From Firmicutes bacterium CAG:475 (GTDB lineage: Bacteria > Bacillota > Clostridia > Christensenellales > CAG-917), in contig FR895521.1 of the NCBI GenBank assembly GCA_000434435.1, positions 1-21,625 on the forward strand: DNA of 21,625 nt. Direction: 5' to 3'. Positions 9,401 through 15,492 of the stretch are shown in pieces. A program made the translations under genes and the position numbers. The notes under the pieces were generated by a model that worked only from the letters and a program-made list of their open reading frames with translations, had not been told where the DNA came from and ran no database searches. Position 1 is the stretch's first letter. The number at the start of each line of letters is the position of its first letter.

Positions 9401-10295
9401 TCACGACGTCCTCTGCGAGCTTGTATCCCGCAATACGCGTTGCAAGAGCGAGTTTCTTGTTGTATTTGTAGCGGCCGACCTTTGCCAAGTCGTAACGCTT
9501 GTAATCGTAGAAAGTGTTGTGAATGAGGATGTTTGCGCCTTCGACCGTGGGGACTTCGCCCGGACGCAAACGACGGAACAAATCGATTTTGCCTTGTTCC
9601 TCGCTCTTGCATTGAGCGTCTTTTTCACAGGTCTTGACAATCATCTCGTCCCCGCCGAACAAGTCGATGATTTGCTCGTCCGTGCCGTAGCCGAGCGCTC
9701 TCAAAAGCGTGGTTGCGGTGATTTTTCTCGTTCTGTCAACGTGCACCCATTGAACTTCGTTGGAGTCTTGCTCGTATTCGAGCCAAGCGCCTCTGTTGGG
9801 GATGACGGTGGTTGCATAACGAGGTACGCCGTTCTTGTCGAGCACTTTGTCGTTGTACACGCCCGGGCTTCTGACAAGCTGGGATACGATGACGCGCTCT
9901 GCACCGTTGATGACGAAAGAACCCGAATCCGTCATGAGCGGGAAATCGCCCATAAACACTTCTTGTTCAACCACTTCGCCGGTTTCGTTGTTGGTGAGGC
10001 GAGCCTTCACCTTGAGAGGAATAGCATACGTAGCGTCGCGGTCTTTGCACTCTTTGACGGTGTACTTGGGTTCGCCGTCGAATCTGTGTGACAAAAACTC
10101 GAGTTTCAATCTGCCGGAGAAGTCAACGATCGGAGAATAATCTTTGAAAACTTCCGTGATGCCGGCATCAATGAAATTTGCGTAGGAATTCTTTTGCACC
10201 TCAATGAGATACGGAATGGGAAGGACGTCTTTGATTTGCGAGAAATCGCGTCTTTCCGTAGTTCCGTACATTTGATTGTGAATTCTTTGGGACAT
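6480..10295 (-). CDS. rpoB: DNA-directed RNA polymerase subunit beta
   Basis: The 1271-residue protein is colinear with bacterial RpoB. The rifampicin pocket is intact: FFGSSQLSQFMDQ (491-503) and THKRKLSALGPGGL (511-524), with D502, H512 and S517 matching E. coli D516, H526 and S531, so the target looks rifampicin-sensitive. The C-terminal clamp anchor ends near LREYDEDID and is followed by an acidic tail of about 70 residues (1201-1271) rich in D, E, S and T, with repeated short words NIFG, SIFS and DIFG. AAGGAG lies upstream of the ATG. It is the first gene of rpoB-rpoC-metK and has its own promoter and long leader. The usual upstream partners rplJ-rplL are absent; the divergent neighbour is rqcP. 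Confidence 0.99.
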   Translation of the reverse strand: MSQRIHNQMYGTTERRDFSQIKDVLPIPYLIEVQKNSYANFIDAGITEVFKDYSPIVDFSGRLKLEFLSHRFDGEPKYTVKECKDRDATYAIPLKVKARLTNNETGEVVEQEVFMGDFPLMTDSGSFVINGAERVIVSQLVRSPGVYNDKVLDKNGVPRYATTVIPNRGAWLEYEQDSNEVQWVHVDRTRKITATTLLRALGYGTDEQIIDLFGGDEMIVKTCEKDAQCKSEEQGKIDLFRRLRPGEVPTVEGANILIHNTFYDYKRYDLAKVGRYKYNKKLALATRIAGYKLAEDVVSNVTGEILAQKGEIVDETKGREIQNNAVNVVWLAYTDHDGKEKKFKVIGNNTVDLDAFVDCNPRELGITEKVYYPNLKALMDEFGANKEELLLAIRSSVDELVYKHITLDDIVAIEDYNLGLRYGFGTCDDIDHLANRRVRAVGELLQNQFRIGISRLERVIKERMASAQENAEITPQTLINIRPVTSAIKEFFGSSQLSQFMDQPNPIAELTHKRKLSALGPGGLNRERASFEVRDVHHSHYGRMCPIETPEGQNIGLITSLSSYAKVNEYGFIETPYRKIDKATGVVTDEVVYMAADEEDKYVIAQANEPLDEESKFVRSRVNCRIQKDIREVSRERADYMDVNPKQLISIATALIPFLENDDTNRALMGSNMQRQAVPLLKPQAPMIATGVEHKIAYDSGVLKIAKHDGFVKYVDSDKIVIECNDGTTDTYILSKFERSNQSTCINQHPIVNKGDKVYGPIYDDKGNLTREGTVIADGPATDHGELALGRNMLIGFMSWEGYNYEDAVLISEELVRDDLYTSIHIEEYEIECRDTKLGDEQITRDIPNLSDEVLKNLDEDGIVMVGAEVKPGDILVGKVTPKGETELTPEERLLRAIFGEKAREVRDTSLRVPNGESGIVVDVKIFTRKNKDELAPGVNKLVRVYIAQKRKISVGDKMAGRHGNKGVVSRVLPKEDMPFMADGTPLQIVLNPLGVPSRMNIGQVLEVHLGLIAHMLDWKVATPVFDGANEQDIRQLFQQCGLVNEDGEVDGKIQLYDGRTGEPFENRATVGYMYYLKLHHLVDDKIHARSTGPYSVITQQPLGGKAQFGGQRFGEMEVWALEAYGAANVLQEILTVKSDDVVGRVKTYESIVKGSNVSEPGIPESFKVLVKELQSLALDVKVLTEDNDEVKLREYDEDIDFDTPIGKKHEELKEIDILGDNNIFGDLGESKSDTDTSLFDTDDDDESIFSALTEGTPDMSDIFGTGSDEE

Positions 10296-10410
10296 ATATT
10301 CACTCCTTAAAAAAATTGCCGAATTTGCGACTTTTCAAAAAACTTCGAACGCTCCCGAAAAAAAAATTTTTCATCGCCCGAAATTTTTTTCGAAATCTAC
10401 GCGTTTTTTA

Positions 10411-10485
10411 CGGATTGCTATCAATACTTGATGTATTTATAACCCCCTACCCCCAAAAACGAGGTGTTTTTGGGGTAGGAATCCG
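10411..10485 (-). promoter_or_regulatory. Structured rpoB leader RNA, predicted three-way junction
   Basis: The 330-bp gap between rpoB and rqcP (10296-10625) holds two divergent promoters and this element, which starts about 13 nt from the predicted rpoB transcript start. P1 pairs 10411-10416 with 10480-10485 (6 bp). P2 is a strong 14-bp hairpin (10446-10460 with 10466-10479, one bulged base, 5-nt loop). P3 is a 5-bp hairpin (10423-10427 with 10433-10437). P2 abuts P1 with no spacer, which allows coaxial stacking. P2 is not followed by a U-run, so it is not a plain terminator. Between the element and rpoB (10296-10410) I see only A/T runs and the ribosome binding site. Function unknown; a leader RNA for autocontrol or processing is an inference. 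Confidence 0.55.
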
Positions 10486-10504
10486 CATCATTGCGCAGTT
10501 TTTC

Positions 10505-10533
10505 ATTATATATTGAAAAATCAAGTCTGTCAA
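10505..10533 (-). promoter_or_regulatory. Promoter of rpoB-rpoC-metK
   Basis: On the minus strand TTGACA (10528-10533) and TATAAT (10505-10510) are separated by exactly 17 bp, a perfect consensus sigma-A promoter. The start site should be near 10498, giving a leader of about 200 nt. An AT-rich stretch upstream of the -35 could act as an UP element. Confidence 0.9.
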
Positions 10534-10589
10534 GCGTCGCGCGCATATAAATTATATAAATTTTTAGTATTTTTTATATAAGTTTCCTC

Positions 10590-10618
10590 TTGATTTAAAC
10601 GCGCGTTTTTCATATAAT
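10590..10618 (+). promoter_or_regulatory. Promoter of rqcP
   Basis: TTGATT (10590-10595) and TATAAT (10613-10618) are 17 bp apart. The spacer contains the 12-bp palindrome AAACGCGCGTTT (10597-10608), a possible operator. The expected start is at about 10625-10626, which is the rqcP ATG itself. Confidence 0.8.
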
Positions 10619-10625
10619 ATTTGTT

Positions 10626-10868
10626 ATGAGAATAGACAAGTTTTTAAAGGTATCGAGAGTCATCAAACGCCGCTCCGTCGCACAAGAAGCATGCGACGGC
10701 GGACGCATCGAAATCAACGGCAAAGCGGTTAAACCCGCAAAAGAAGTCAAAATCGGCGACAAAGTCACCGTCACTTTCGGCTCGAACTCGATGTCGTTCG
10801 AGGTGTTGAGCGTAGACGAACATCAAACCAAGCAAAGCGCGGAAACGATGTATCGAATTATTAATTGA
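10626..10868 (+). CDS. rqcP: RqcP/YabO-type S4-domain RNA-binding protein
   Basis: This 80-residue protein is almost all one S4 domain: MRIDKFLKVSRVIKRR, then GGRIEINGKAVKPAKEVKIG, then a short tail ending MYRI. Length, start and tail match Bacillus YabO/RqcP, which binds the stalled 50S subunit with RqcH and helps C-terminal alanine tailing in ribosome quality control. HslR-like heat-shock proteins are the nearest alternative, but they are longer. No Shine-Dalgarno sequence precedes the ATG, and the -10 box ends only 7 nt before it, so the mRNA is probably leaderless. It is divergent from rpoB and followed, after 74 nt, by ispDF. A perfect AT-only inverted repeat (10857-10865 with 10869-10877) frames the stop codon. 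Confidence 0.88.
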   Translation: MRIDKFLKVSRVIKRRSVAQEACDGGRIEINGKAVKPAKEVKIGDKVTVTFGSNSMSFEVLSVDEHQTKQSAETMYRIIN

Positions 10869-10942
10869 ATTAATAATCAAATTACGTCAAACCCGCATAT
10901 TTATCGGCGGAAATTCTCCGCATAAAAACTTCAAGGTGAAAT

Positions 10943-12052
10943 ATGAAAATCAACGTCATTATTACAGCCGGTGGCACATCGCAAAGATACGGCATGGAAA
11001 ACAAACTGTTTGCCCCCTGCAAAGATTCTTGCGTGGTTGTCGAATCAATCAAACCGTTTTTGACATTCGAGCAAGTGTCGAAAGTTATCGTTGCGATACA
11101 CCCCTCTTACAGCGACGAATTGCTGAACGCTCTTGAAATCGCTCATATCGAAGACAATCGCATTGCACTCACGCAAGGCGGAACGACGCGAACTCAAACG
11201 GTAAAACACGGCATTCGTGCCATCGAGGACGATTGCGACTACGTCATAGTCCACGACGGCGCACGTCCCTACGTTACGGCCGCACTTATCAACAGCGTTA
11301 TTGCCGGAGCGGTCGAAAACGGAGTTGCACTCCCCCTCCTGCCCCTCACCGATTCGCTCGTATGTATCAGATTCGGAGTGGACGCCGTCAACAGAGAGGA
11401 CTATCGCAGAGTGCAAACGCCCGTTTGCGCAAAAAAAGAAATAATCGTCAAGGCGTATGCAAAATGCGACGGCGAATATCTCGACGATATTGCCGTTATA
11501 CAAAAACACGCCGCTTGCGACGTAAAAATCATCGAGGGCGATCCGCAAAACATAAAAATCACGACGAAAGACGATTTGAAAACTCCTCTTTGCGGAATCG
11601 GATACGACATTCATCGTTTCAAAAAAGGCGACGGAATAAAACTTATGGGAACGTTCGTTCCCTGCGAGTTTGCGTTTGTGGCGCACAGCGACGGCGACGT
11701 TGCGGTGCATGCGCTTATGGACGCGATACTTTCCGCGATAGGAGAAAAGGACATCGGACATCTCTTCCCCGTCGACGATTCGCGCTACGACAACGCAGAC
11801 AGCATAGAGCTTTTGCAAACGGTGCTCAAAAAAGCAACCGACAAAGGTCGCGCCCTTCAAAACGTGAGCGTGGCGATAATCGCAGAGCGTCCTATGCTTG
11901 CTCCGTATATCGACCAAATGCGCAACAACATGTCGCACGTGCTGAGAATTCCTTGCGAAAGAATAGGCATAACCGCCACCACCAACGAACAAGTGGGTGA
12001 TTTGGGCGACTGCAAATCAATCGCGTGCTTTGCCACGGCACTTTTGCAATAA
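10943..12052 (+). CDS. ispDF: Bifunctional IspD/IspF isoprenoid enzyme
   Basis: The 369-residue protein fuses two enzymes of the non-mevalonate pathway. Residues 1 to about 212 are IspD (2-C-methyl-D-erythritol 4-phosphate cytidylyltransferase), with a CTP-binding loop ITAGGTSQRYGMENK (somewhat diverged), IVHDGARP (102-109) and VQTP. Residues from about 216 on are IspF (MECDP synthase), with GIGYDIHRF (metal ligands D222, H224), HSDGDVAVHALMDAIL (248-263), DIGHLFP, and a C-terminal ITATTNEQVG motif. AAGGTG upstream gives a good ribosome binding site. No promoter of its own is obvious in the 74-nt gap after rqcP, so co-transcription is likely. Both halves keep their signature residues and should be active. 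Confidence 0.96.
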   Translation: MKINVIITAGGTSQRYGMENKLFAPCKDSCVVVESIKPFLTFEQVSKVIVAIHPSYSDELLNALEIAHIEDNRIALTQGGTTRTQTVKHGIRAIEDDCDYVIVHDGARPYVTAALINSVIAGAVENGVALPLLPLTDSLVCIRFGVDAVNREDYRRVQTPVCAKKEIIVKAYAKCDGEYLDDIAVIQKHAACDVKIIEGDPQNIKITTKDDLKTPLCGIGYDIHRFKKGDGIKLMGTFVPCEFAFVAHSDGDVAVHALMDAILSAIGEKDIGHLFPVDDSRYDNADSIELLQTVLKKATDKGRALQNVSVAIIAERPMLAPYIDQMRNNMSHVLRIPCERIGITATTNEQVGDLGDCKSIACFATALLQ

Positions 12053-12199
12053 ATTCAAAAAATCGGCTCAAAACCGCGAAAATAGGCGTGTTTTTGCAAA
12101 ATGCAACCAAAAGTTGCGCAATTGACAATCAAAATGGGTGGCGGCAACCGACCTCTTTGCGCCAAAATAAAGGCACAAAAACACAAGCGAGGTTTGAAT

Positions 12200-13162
12200 A
12201 TGGACATCACAACCGCAAACAGATTATACGAACTTAGAAAACAACACGGATATTCGCAAGACGAGCTTGCGGACAAGCTCAACGTATCAAGACAAGCAAT
12301 ATCCAAATGGGAAAGATCGGAGAGTTCTCCCGACACGGACAACCTTATCGCCCTTGCAAAACTTTACGGCGTAAGCCTTGACGAACTTTTGAATTATACA
12401 CCCGCGAAATCGTGTGAAGAATCAAAAGAAAGTCAAGCGCAAACGCAGGATGAAAATACCGACGAAAACGCACAATCGGCAGTTGATGACGACAAAAACG
12501 ACACTTCATCGTTCGATTATGAAGAAAACGGAGACAGAGTGCATATCGACGAAAACGGTATTCACGTGCATGACAAGGATGGTTCGAACGTGGTGATAAA
12601 AGGCGGCATCGCAAAGCTCGTCAACAAAATCGTGGGCGATATTCACGTTGAAAACGGCAAGACCACCGTAAACGGGAAAGTCGTTGATAATGACGACGAT
12701 GACAAGCACACCGAAAGCAATACAGTGCGCATTGAAAACGGACACGTGGTGTTTGAAAACAAAAATGAAAAGCGCAATGCGGTTGTCGGGAGCATTGTCA
12801 ACGGCGTAACTTTTTTACTCTGCACCGTTGCATATCTTCTCATCGGCTTCCTTTGCACTCTGTGGCATCCGGGCTGGTTGCTATTTTTTGTACCGTTCAT
12901 TGTCGGCGGGATATTCGACACGATTGTCAAGCGCAATCCGTCCTCATTCCCTGTCGTGTTTATCGTCACGGGAGTATATCTGCTTCTCGGTTGCGGCTGG
13001 GGATTGTGGCATCCTTACTGGGCAATTTTTGCGATTATCCCCGCATACTACGCAGTTGTAGAGCCAATCAAAGCCGCATCGAAAAAGAAAAGTTCCGTTA
13101 AAATCGACCTGACTTCTTCAAATAGCGACTGCAAATCGGATGACAACGACTTAATCGATTAA
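12200..13162 (+). CDS. XRE-family regulator with acidic linker and C-terminal membrane domain
   Basis: The 320-residue protein starts with a helix-turn-helix of the XRE/Cro type (about 6-62; SQDELADKLNVSRQAISKWE). A very acidic linker (70-105) follows, then a repetitive segment (110-190) with HIDENGIHVHDKDG and related VENG/IENG words that may form a beta-rich repeat. The C-terminus has four membrane segments arranged as two similar hairpins (about 210-237 and 260-287), each with LWHP.W. A charged tail ends the protein. The ATG at 12200 has GAGG seven bases upstream; a further upstream ATG (12101) lacks one and would add residues before the HTH. It probably senses a membrane or envelope signal, an inference from architecture. 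Targets are unknown; the next gene is a MATE pump. No promoter was seen in the 147-nt gap. Confidence 0.85.
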   Translation: MDITTANRLYELRKQHGYSQDELADKLNVSRQAISKWERSESSPDTDNLIALAKLYGVSLDELLNYTPAKSCEESKESQAQTQDENTDENAQSAVDDDKNDTSSFDYEENGDRVHIDENGIHVHDKDGSNVVIKGGIAKLVNKIVGDIHVENGKTTVNGKVVDNDDDDKHTESNTVRIENGHVVFENKNEKRNAVVGSIVNGVTFLLCTVAYLLIGFLCTLWHPGWLLFFVPFIVGGIFDTIVKRNPSSFPVVFIVTGVYLLLGCGWGLWHPYWAIFAIIPAYYAVVEPIKAASKKKSSVKIDLTSSNSDCKSDDNDLID

Positions 13163-13182
13163 ATGTTAAACTTCCGCAACCG

Positions 13183-13209
13183 AATCCGCCGTTTTTTCGG
13201 CGGATTTTT
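13183..13209 (+). terminator. Terminator after the XRE regulator
   Basis: A 9-bp stem AATCCGCCG/CGGCGGATT (13183-13191 with 13198-13206), loop of six T, and a T-run to 13209. It lies 20 nt after the stop codon and insulates the MATE gene from upstream transcription. Confidence 0.95.
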
Positions 13210-13235
13210 CATTTGTGCGATTTGACAAAAAGCAT

Positions 13236-13264
13236 TTGACAACACATCGGCTGTCTTATATAAT
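13236..13264 (+). promoter_or_regulatory. Promoter of the MATE transporter gene
   Basis: TTGACA (13236-13241), 17-bp spacer, TATAAT (13259-13264): a perfect consensus promoter. The start should be near 13271, leaving about 99 nt of leader before the ATG. Such a strong promoter fits control downstream of initiation by the leader RNA. Confidence 0.9.
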
Positions 13265-13290
13265 CCAAGTAATCGAATAAAACAATCTCA

Positions 13291-13359
13291 TCGCCGGGTG
13301 AGCGCGTCAGCATCGTGTCGTTAGGCCTTTTTGAAGACACGAAAGCATGGCGTTTTTTT
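13291..13359 (+). promoter_or_regulatory. Candidate guanidine-IV (mepA motif) riboswitch with terminator
   Basis: The leader contains a hairpin TCGTGTC/GACACGA (13313-13319 with 13336-13342) and an outer pairing CGCC/GGCG (13292-13295 with 13349-13352) that runs straight into seven T (13353-13359), the form of an intrinsic terminator. GGCC in the hairpin loop (13324-13327) can instead pair with GCC at 13293-13295, giving an alternative structure that would break the terminator. A terminator-controlled leader ahead of a MepA-type MATE pump is the known setting of the guanidine-IV class in Clostridia. I recall the setting better than the exact consensus, so the class is a candidate only; that this is a structured attenuator leader is firmer. 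Confidence 0.55.
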
Positions 13360-13369
13360 ATTGGAAAAG

Positions 13370-14740
13370 ATGAAAAAACAAACGAAAAACACAAACAACA
13401 CAAGCGTATTGAAAGAATTTACAAAATACGTGTCGGCAAACGTGATAGCGATGATCGGTCTTAGTTGCTACATTTTGGCGGACACTTTTTTCATCTCTCT
13501 CAAGATGGGGCAAACCGGTCTTGCCGCACTCAATTTGTCAAGTCCGTCATTCAATCTCGTGTTTTCCATAGGCATGATGTTTGCCGTCGGAGGCGGAACG
13601 AAATTTGCCATTCACAAAGGCGCGCAAAACGACAACGAGGCAAACAAAGTCTTTACTCACACGGTCTTTATCGTTGCGCTTTTTGCGATTGTTTTTGTTA
13701 TGCTCGGCTTATTTGCGTCACGCCCTGTGGCGATGTTTCTCGGCGCGGAAGGCGACACTCTCGAATACAGCAACACATATGTTCAGATTATCCTTTGCTT
13801 TGCTCCGTTCTTTATGTTCAGCAATGTTTTTCAAAACTTTGTACGAAACGACGGCGCGCCGAGGCTTGCGATGATTGCATCGCTTGCGGGCAATCTTTTC
13901 AATATAGTATTCGACTACGTTCTGGTGTTTCCGTGCAATTTGGATATGCTCGGAGCGGCACTTGCCACGGGCTTTTCTCCGATTGTGAGCATTCTTATCC
14001 TTTCTTTGCATGTCATTCGCAAGAAAAACACATTCCATTGCAGAAAAACAAAACTTTCCTTGCGCACGTATGGCGGAATATGCTCGCTGGGGCTTGCTCC
14101 GTTTATCAACGAATTGTCTTTTGCGGCAGTCCTTATGGTGTTCAACGGTTTGTTTAAGCGTCTTGGCGGCGACACTGCGATTGCGGCATACGCAATTATT
14201 ATCAATGTATTCTATGTCGTCAACTCGGTTTTCAACGGCATTGCAAACGGCACTCAACCCATGATTAGTTTCAGCTACGGACAAAGCGATCATCAAAAAA
14301 TCCGTCGCATACTGCGCTACGCCCTCATCACCGTCGCCTCCGTTGCCGTCGTGTTGTATATTGCAATATTCTTCGGGGCGAACGGAATCGCAAGCATCTT
14401 CAACACGCAAGGCGTAAAAGAGCTGCAAGACGCCGCCACGCTCGGAATGCGACTGTTCTTCATCTCTTCGCTGTTCTCCGGCTTCAATCTGCTGTTTTCA
14501 TATTACTTTTCAGCGTCCAACAAGGGCGGCTATGCCCAGCTCATAACCGTTTTGAGAGGTCTTGTGACAATCATTCCGATTGCATACCTCTTCTCATATC
14601 TGTGGAAGATGACGGGGCTCTGGCTTGCAACCCCGGCTGCGGAACTCGTTACGCTTGCCGTGACGCTGACGATATTCATCCTAACCCGCTCCAAAAAGCA
14701 AGAGCTTATACCCTGTCCCGAATATAGAAAAGAAGCCTGA
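13370..14740 (+). CDS. MATE family multidrug efflux transporter (MepA-like)
   Basis: From the ATG at 13370 this is a 456-residue membrane protein with twelve hydrophobic segments in two similar halves, the usual MATE length and layout. Typical features are an early ADTFFISLKMGQTGLAALNL segment, NVFQNFVRNDGAPRLAM in the first half, and NGIANGTQPMISFSYG in the second. MATE pumps expel cationic compounds in exchange for Na+ or H+. The frame is open further upstream to a TTG at 13331, but that lies inside the leader hairpin before its U-run, so it is rejected; the ATG has a weak GGA seven bases ahead. If the leader is a guanidine riboswitch, the pump would be induced by guanidinium. A terminator follows at 14773. 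Confidence 0.93.
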   Translation: MKKQTKNTNNTSVLKEFTKYVSANVIAMIGLSCYILADTFFISLKMGQTGLAALNLSSPSFNLVFSIGMMFAVGGGTKFAIHKGAQNDNEANKVFTHTVFIVALFAIVFVMLGLFASRPVAMFLGAEGDTLEYSNTYVQIILCFAPFFMFSNVFQNFVRNDGAPRLAMIASLAGNLFNIVFDYVLVFPCNLDMLGAALATGFSPIVSILILSLHVIRKKNTFHCRKTKLSLRTYGGICSLGLAPFINELSFAAVLMVFNGLFKRLGGDTAIAAYAIIINVFYVVNSVFNGIANGTQPMISFSYGQSDHQKIRRILRYALITVASVAVVLYIAIFFGANGIASIFNTQGVKELQDAATLGMRLFFISSLFSGFNLLFSYYFSASNKGGYAQLITVLRGLVTIIPIAYLFSYLWKMTGLWLATPAAELVTLAVTLTIFILTRSKKQELIPCPEYRKEA

Positions 14741-14772
14741 AAACGCACCTTTTATCGACACTCTTTATATCA

Positions 14773-14799
14773 AAAAGCACGGCAAATCGCCGTGCTTTT
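14773..14799 (+). terminator. Terminator after the MATE gene
   Basis: An 11-bp stem AAAAGCACGGC/GCCGTGCTTTT (14773-14783 with 14789-14799) with a 5-nt loop, 32 nt beyond the MATE stop codon. The flanking A and T runs allow bidirectional use. Confidence 0.93.
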
Positions 14800-15015
14800 G
14801 TTGTACGTCTTGAACACTGCTTTTTTGCTTGCAAAGAGGTGTCTTGCCAAAGAGCAAACGGCAAAAGCCGAGAAAGACGAGGACGAGGCGCGGAGCGTGT
14901 TTGAAACAAAGAGATAATCAGGCGCAGAGCAAGCGTTGAAAATCGCGAAAGGCGAGCATGCGTAGCGGAGCGTACACGAAGTACGTGAGCAACACACGCG
15001 CAGCCTGACAAAGAA
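14800..15015. other. Non-coding spacer with small hairpins, possible dispersed repeat
   Basis: The 327-bp gap between the MATE gene and rpsI (14741-15067) holds two terminators and this stretch between them. It has no credible gene: minus-strand reading frames that cross it are rich in C, R and S, resemble no family I know, and run through the terminators. It is purine-rich and richer in G+C than the other spacers here. It has small hairpins CGGC-AAAA-GCCG (14859-14870), TCGC/GCGA (14943-14955) and CGTAC/GTACG (14971-14985), and an imperfect direct repeat of CTTGC-AAAGAG (14828-14838 and 14843-14854). It may be a copy of an intergenic repeat family, which cannot be tested within this window. 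Confidence 0.35.
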
Positions 15016-15041
15016 AAAAGCACAACCGAAGTTGTGCTTTT
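15016..15041 (-). terminator. Terminator of the rplM-rpsI operon
   Basis: On the minus strand an 11-bp stem AAAAGCACAAC/GTTGTGCTTTT is capped by a C(UUCG)G tetraloop and followed by a U-run of six. It lies 26 nt past the rpsI stop codon. Confidence 0.95.
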
Positions 15042-15067
15042 GTTTTTCGACGTTTGAATGCGCCTAA

Positions 15068-15478
15068 TTATCTCTTTGAGAATTGAGGTGCTTTACGTGC
15101 CTTATGCAAACCGTATTTCTTACGCTCTTTCGCACGCGGGTCACGAGTGAGATAACCTTCTCTCTTGAGTGTTGCTCTGTATGCTTCGCTGTCTGCGACG
15201 CAGAGAGCTCTTGCAATGCCGTGACGGATTGCGCCTGCTTGACCGGTGTAACCGCCGCCGTACACGTTGACGTAAACGTCGAACTTGTCGGAAGTGCCGG
15301 TTGCAACGAGGGGTTGATTGACGATGAGCTTCATCGTGTCAAGAGGGAAATACTCGTCGAGAGTGCGCTTGTTGATGACGATTGTGCCTTCACCGGGAAC
15401 GAGGCGAACTCTTGCGATAGCCGTCTTTCTTCTGCCTGTGCCGAGATATTGAACTTTTTTGGTTTTCTTAGTAGCCAT
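15068..15478 (-). CDS. rpsI: 30S ribosomal protein S9
   Basis: A 136-residue S9 protein, about the usual bacterial length. It has the YLGTGRRKTAIARVRL start after a short lysine-rich lead, the GGGYTGQAGAIRHGIARAL core, and a basic C-terminus ending in SKR, the tail that reaches the P-site tRNA in the small subunit. GAGGTG lies six bases ahead of the ATG. It follows rplM by 14 nt, the conserved L13-S9 operon order, and is followed by a terminator. Confidence 0.99.
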   Translation of the reverse strand: MATKKTKKVQYLGTGRRKTAIARVRLVPGEGTIVINKRTLDEYFPLDTMKLIVNQPLVATGTSDKFDVYVNVYGGGYTGQAGAIRHGIARALCVADSEAYRATLKREGYLTRDPRAKERKKYGLHKARKAPQFSKR

Positions 15479-15492
15479 ATTTCACCTCTCTA

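Noticed and set aside
10446..10479. Strong hairpin upstream of rpoB as an intrinsic terminator
   Set aside because: No U-run follows it on either strand; better explained as part of a leader structure.
10857..10877. Perfect 9-bp inverted repeat around the rqcP stop codon
   Set aside because: AT-only with a 3-nt loop and no U-run, so too weak to call a terminator; may be chance.
12122..12150. TTGACA upstream of the XRE gene as a promoter
   Set aside because: No -10-like box at suitable spacing.
12101..12199. ATG at 12101 for the XRE regulator
   Set aside because: No ribosome binding site, and it adds residues foreign to the family; ATG 12200 has GAGG at good spacing.
13222..13227. A second TTGACA upstream of the MATE promoter
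   Set aside because: Spacing to the -10 box is about 31 bp; the nearer TTGACA fits exactly.
13331..13369. TTG start at 13331 for the MATE protein
   Set aside because: It lies inside the leader hairpin upstream of the U-run; the ATG at 13370 gives the normal family N-terminus.
14706..15023. Minus-strand frame of 105 codons between the MATE gene and rpsI
   Set aside because: It runs through both terminators and into the MATE 3' end, and is rich in C/R/S with no recognisable domain.
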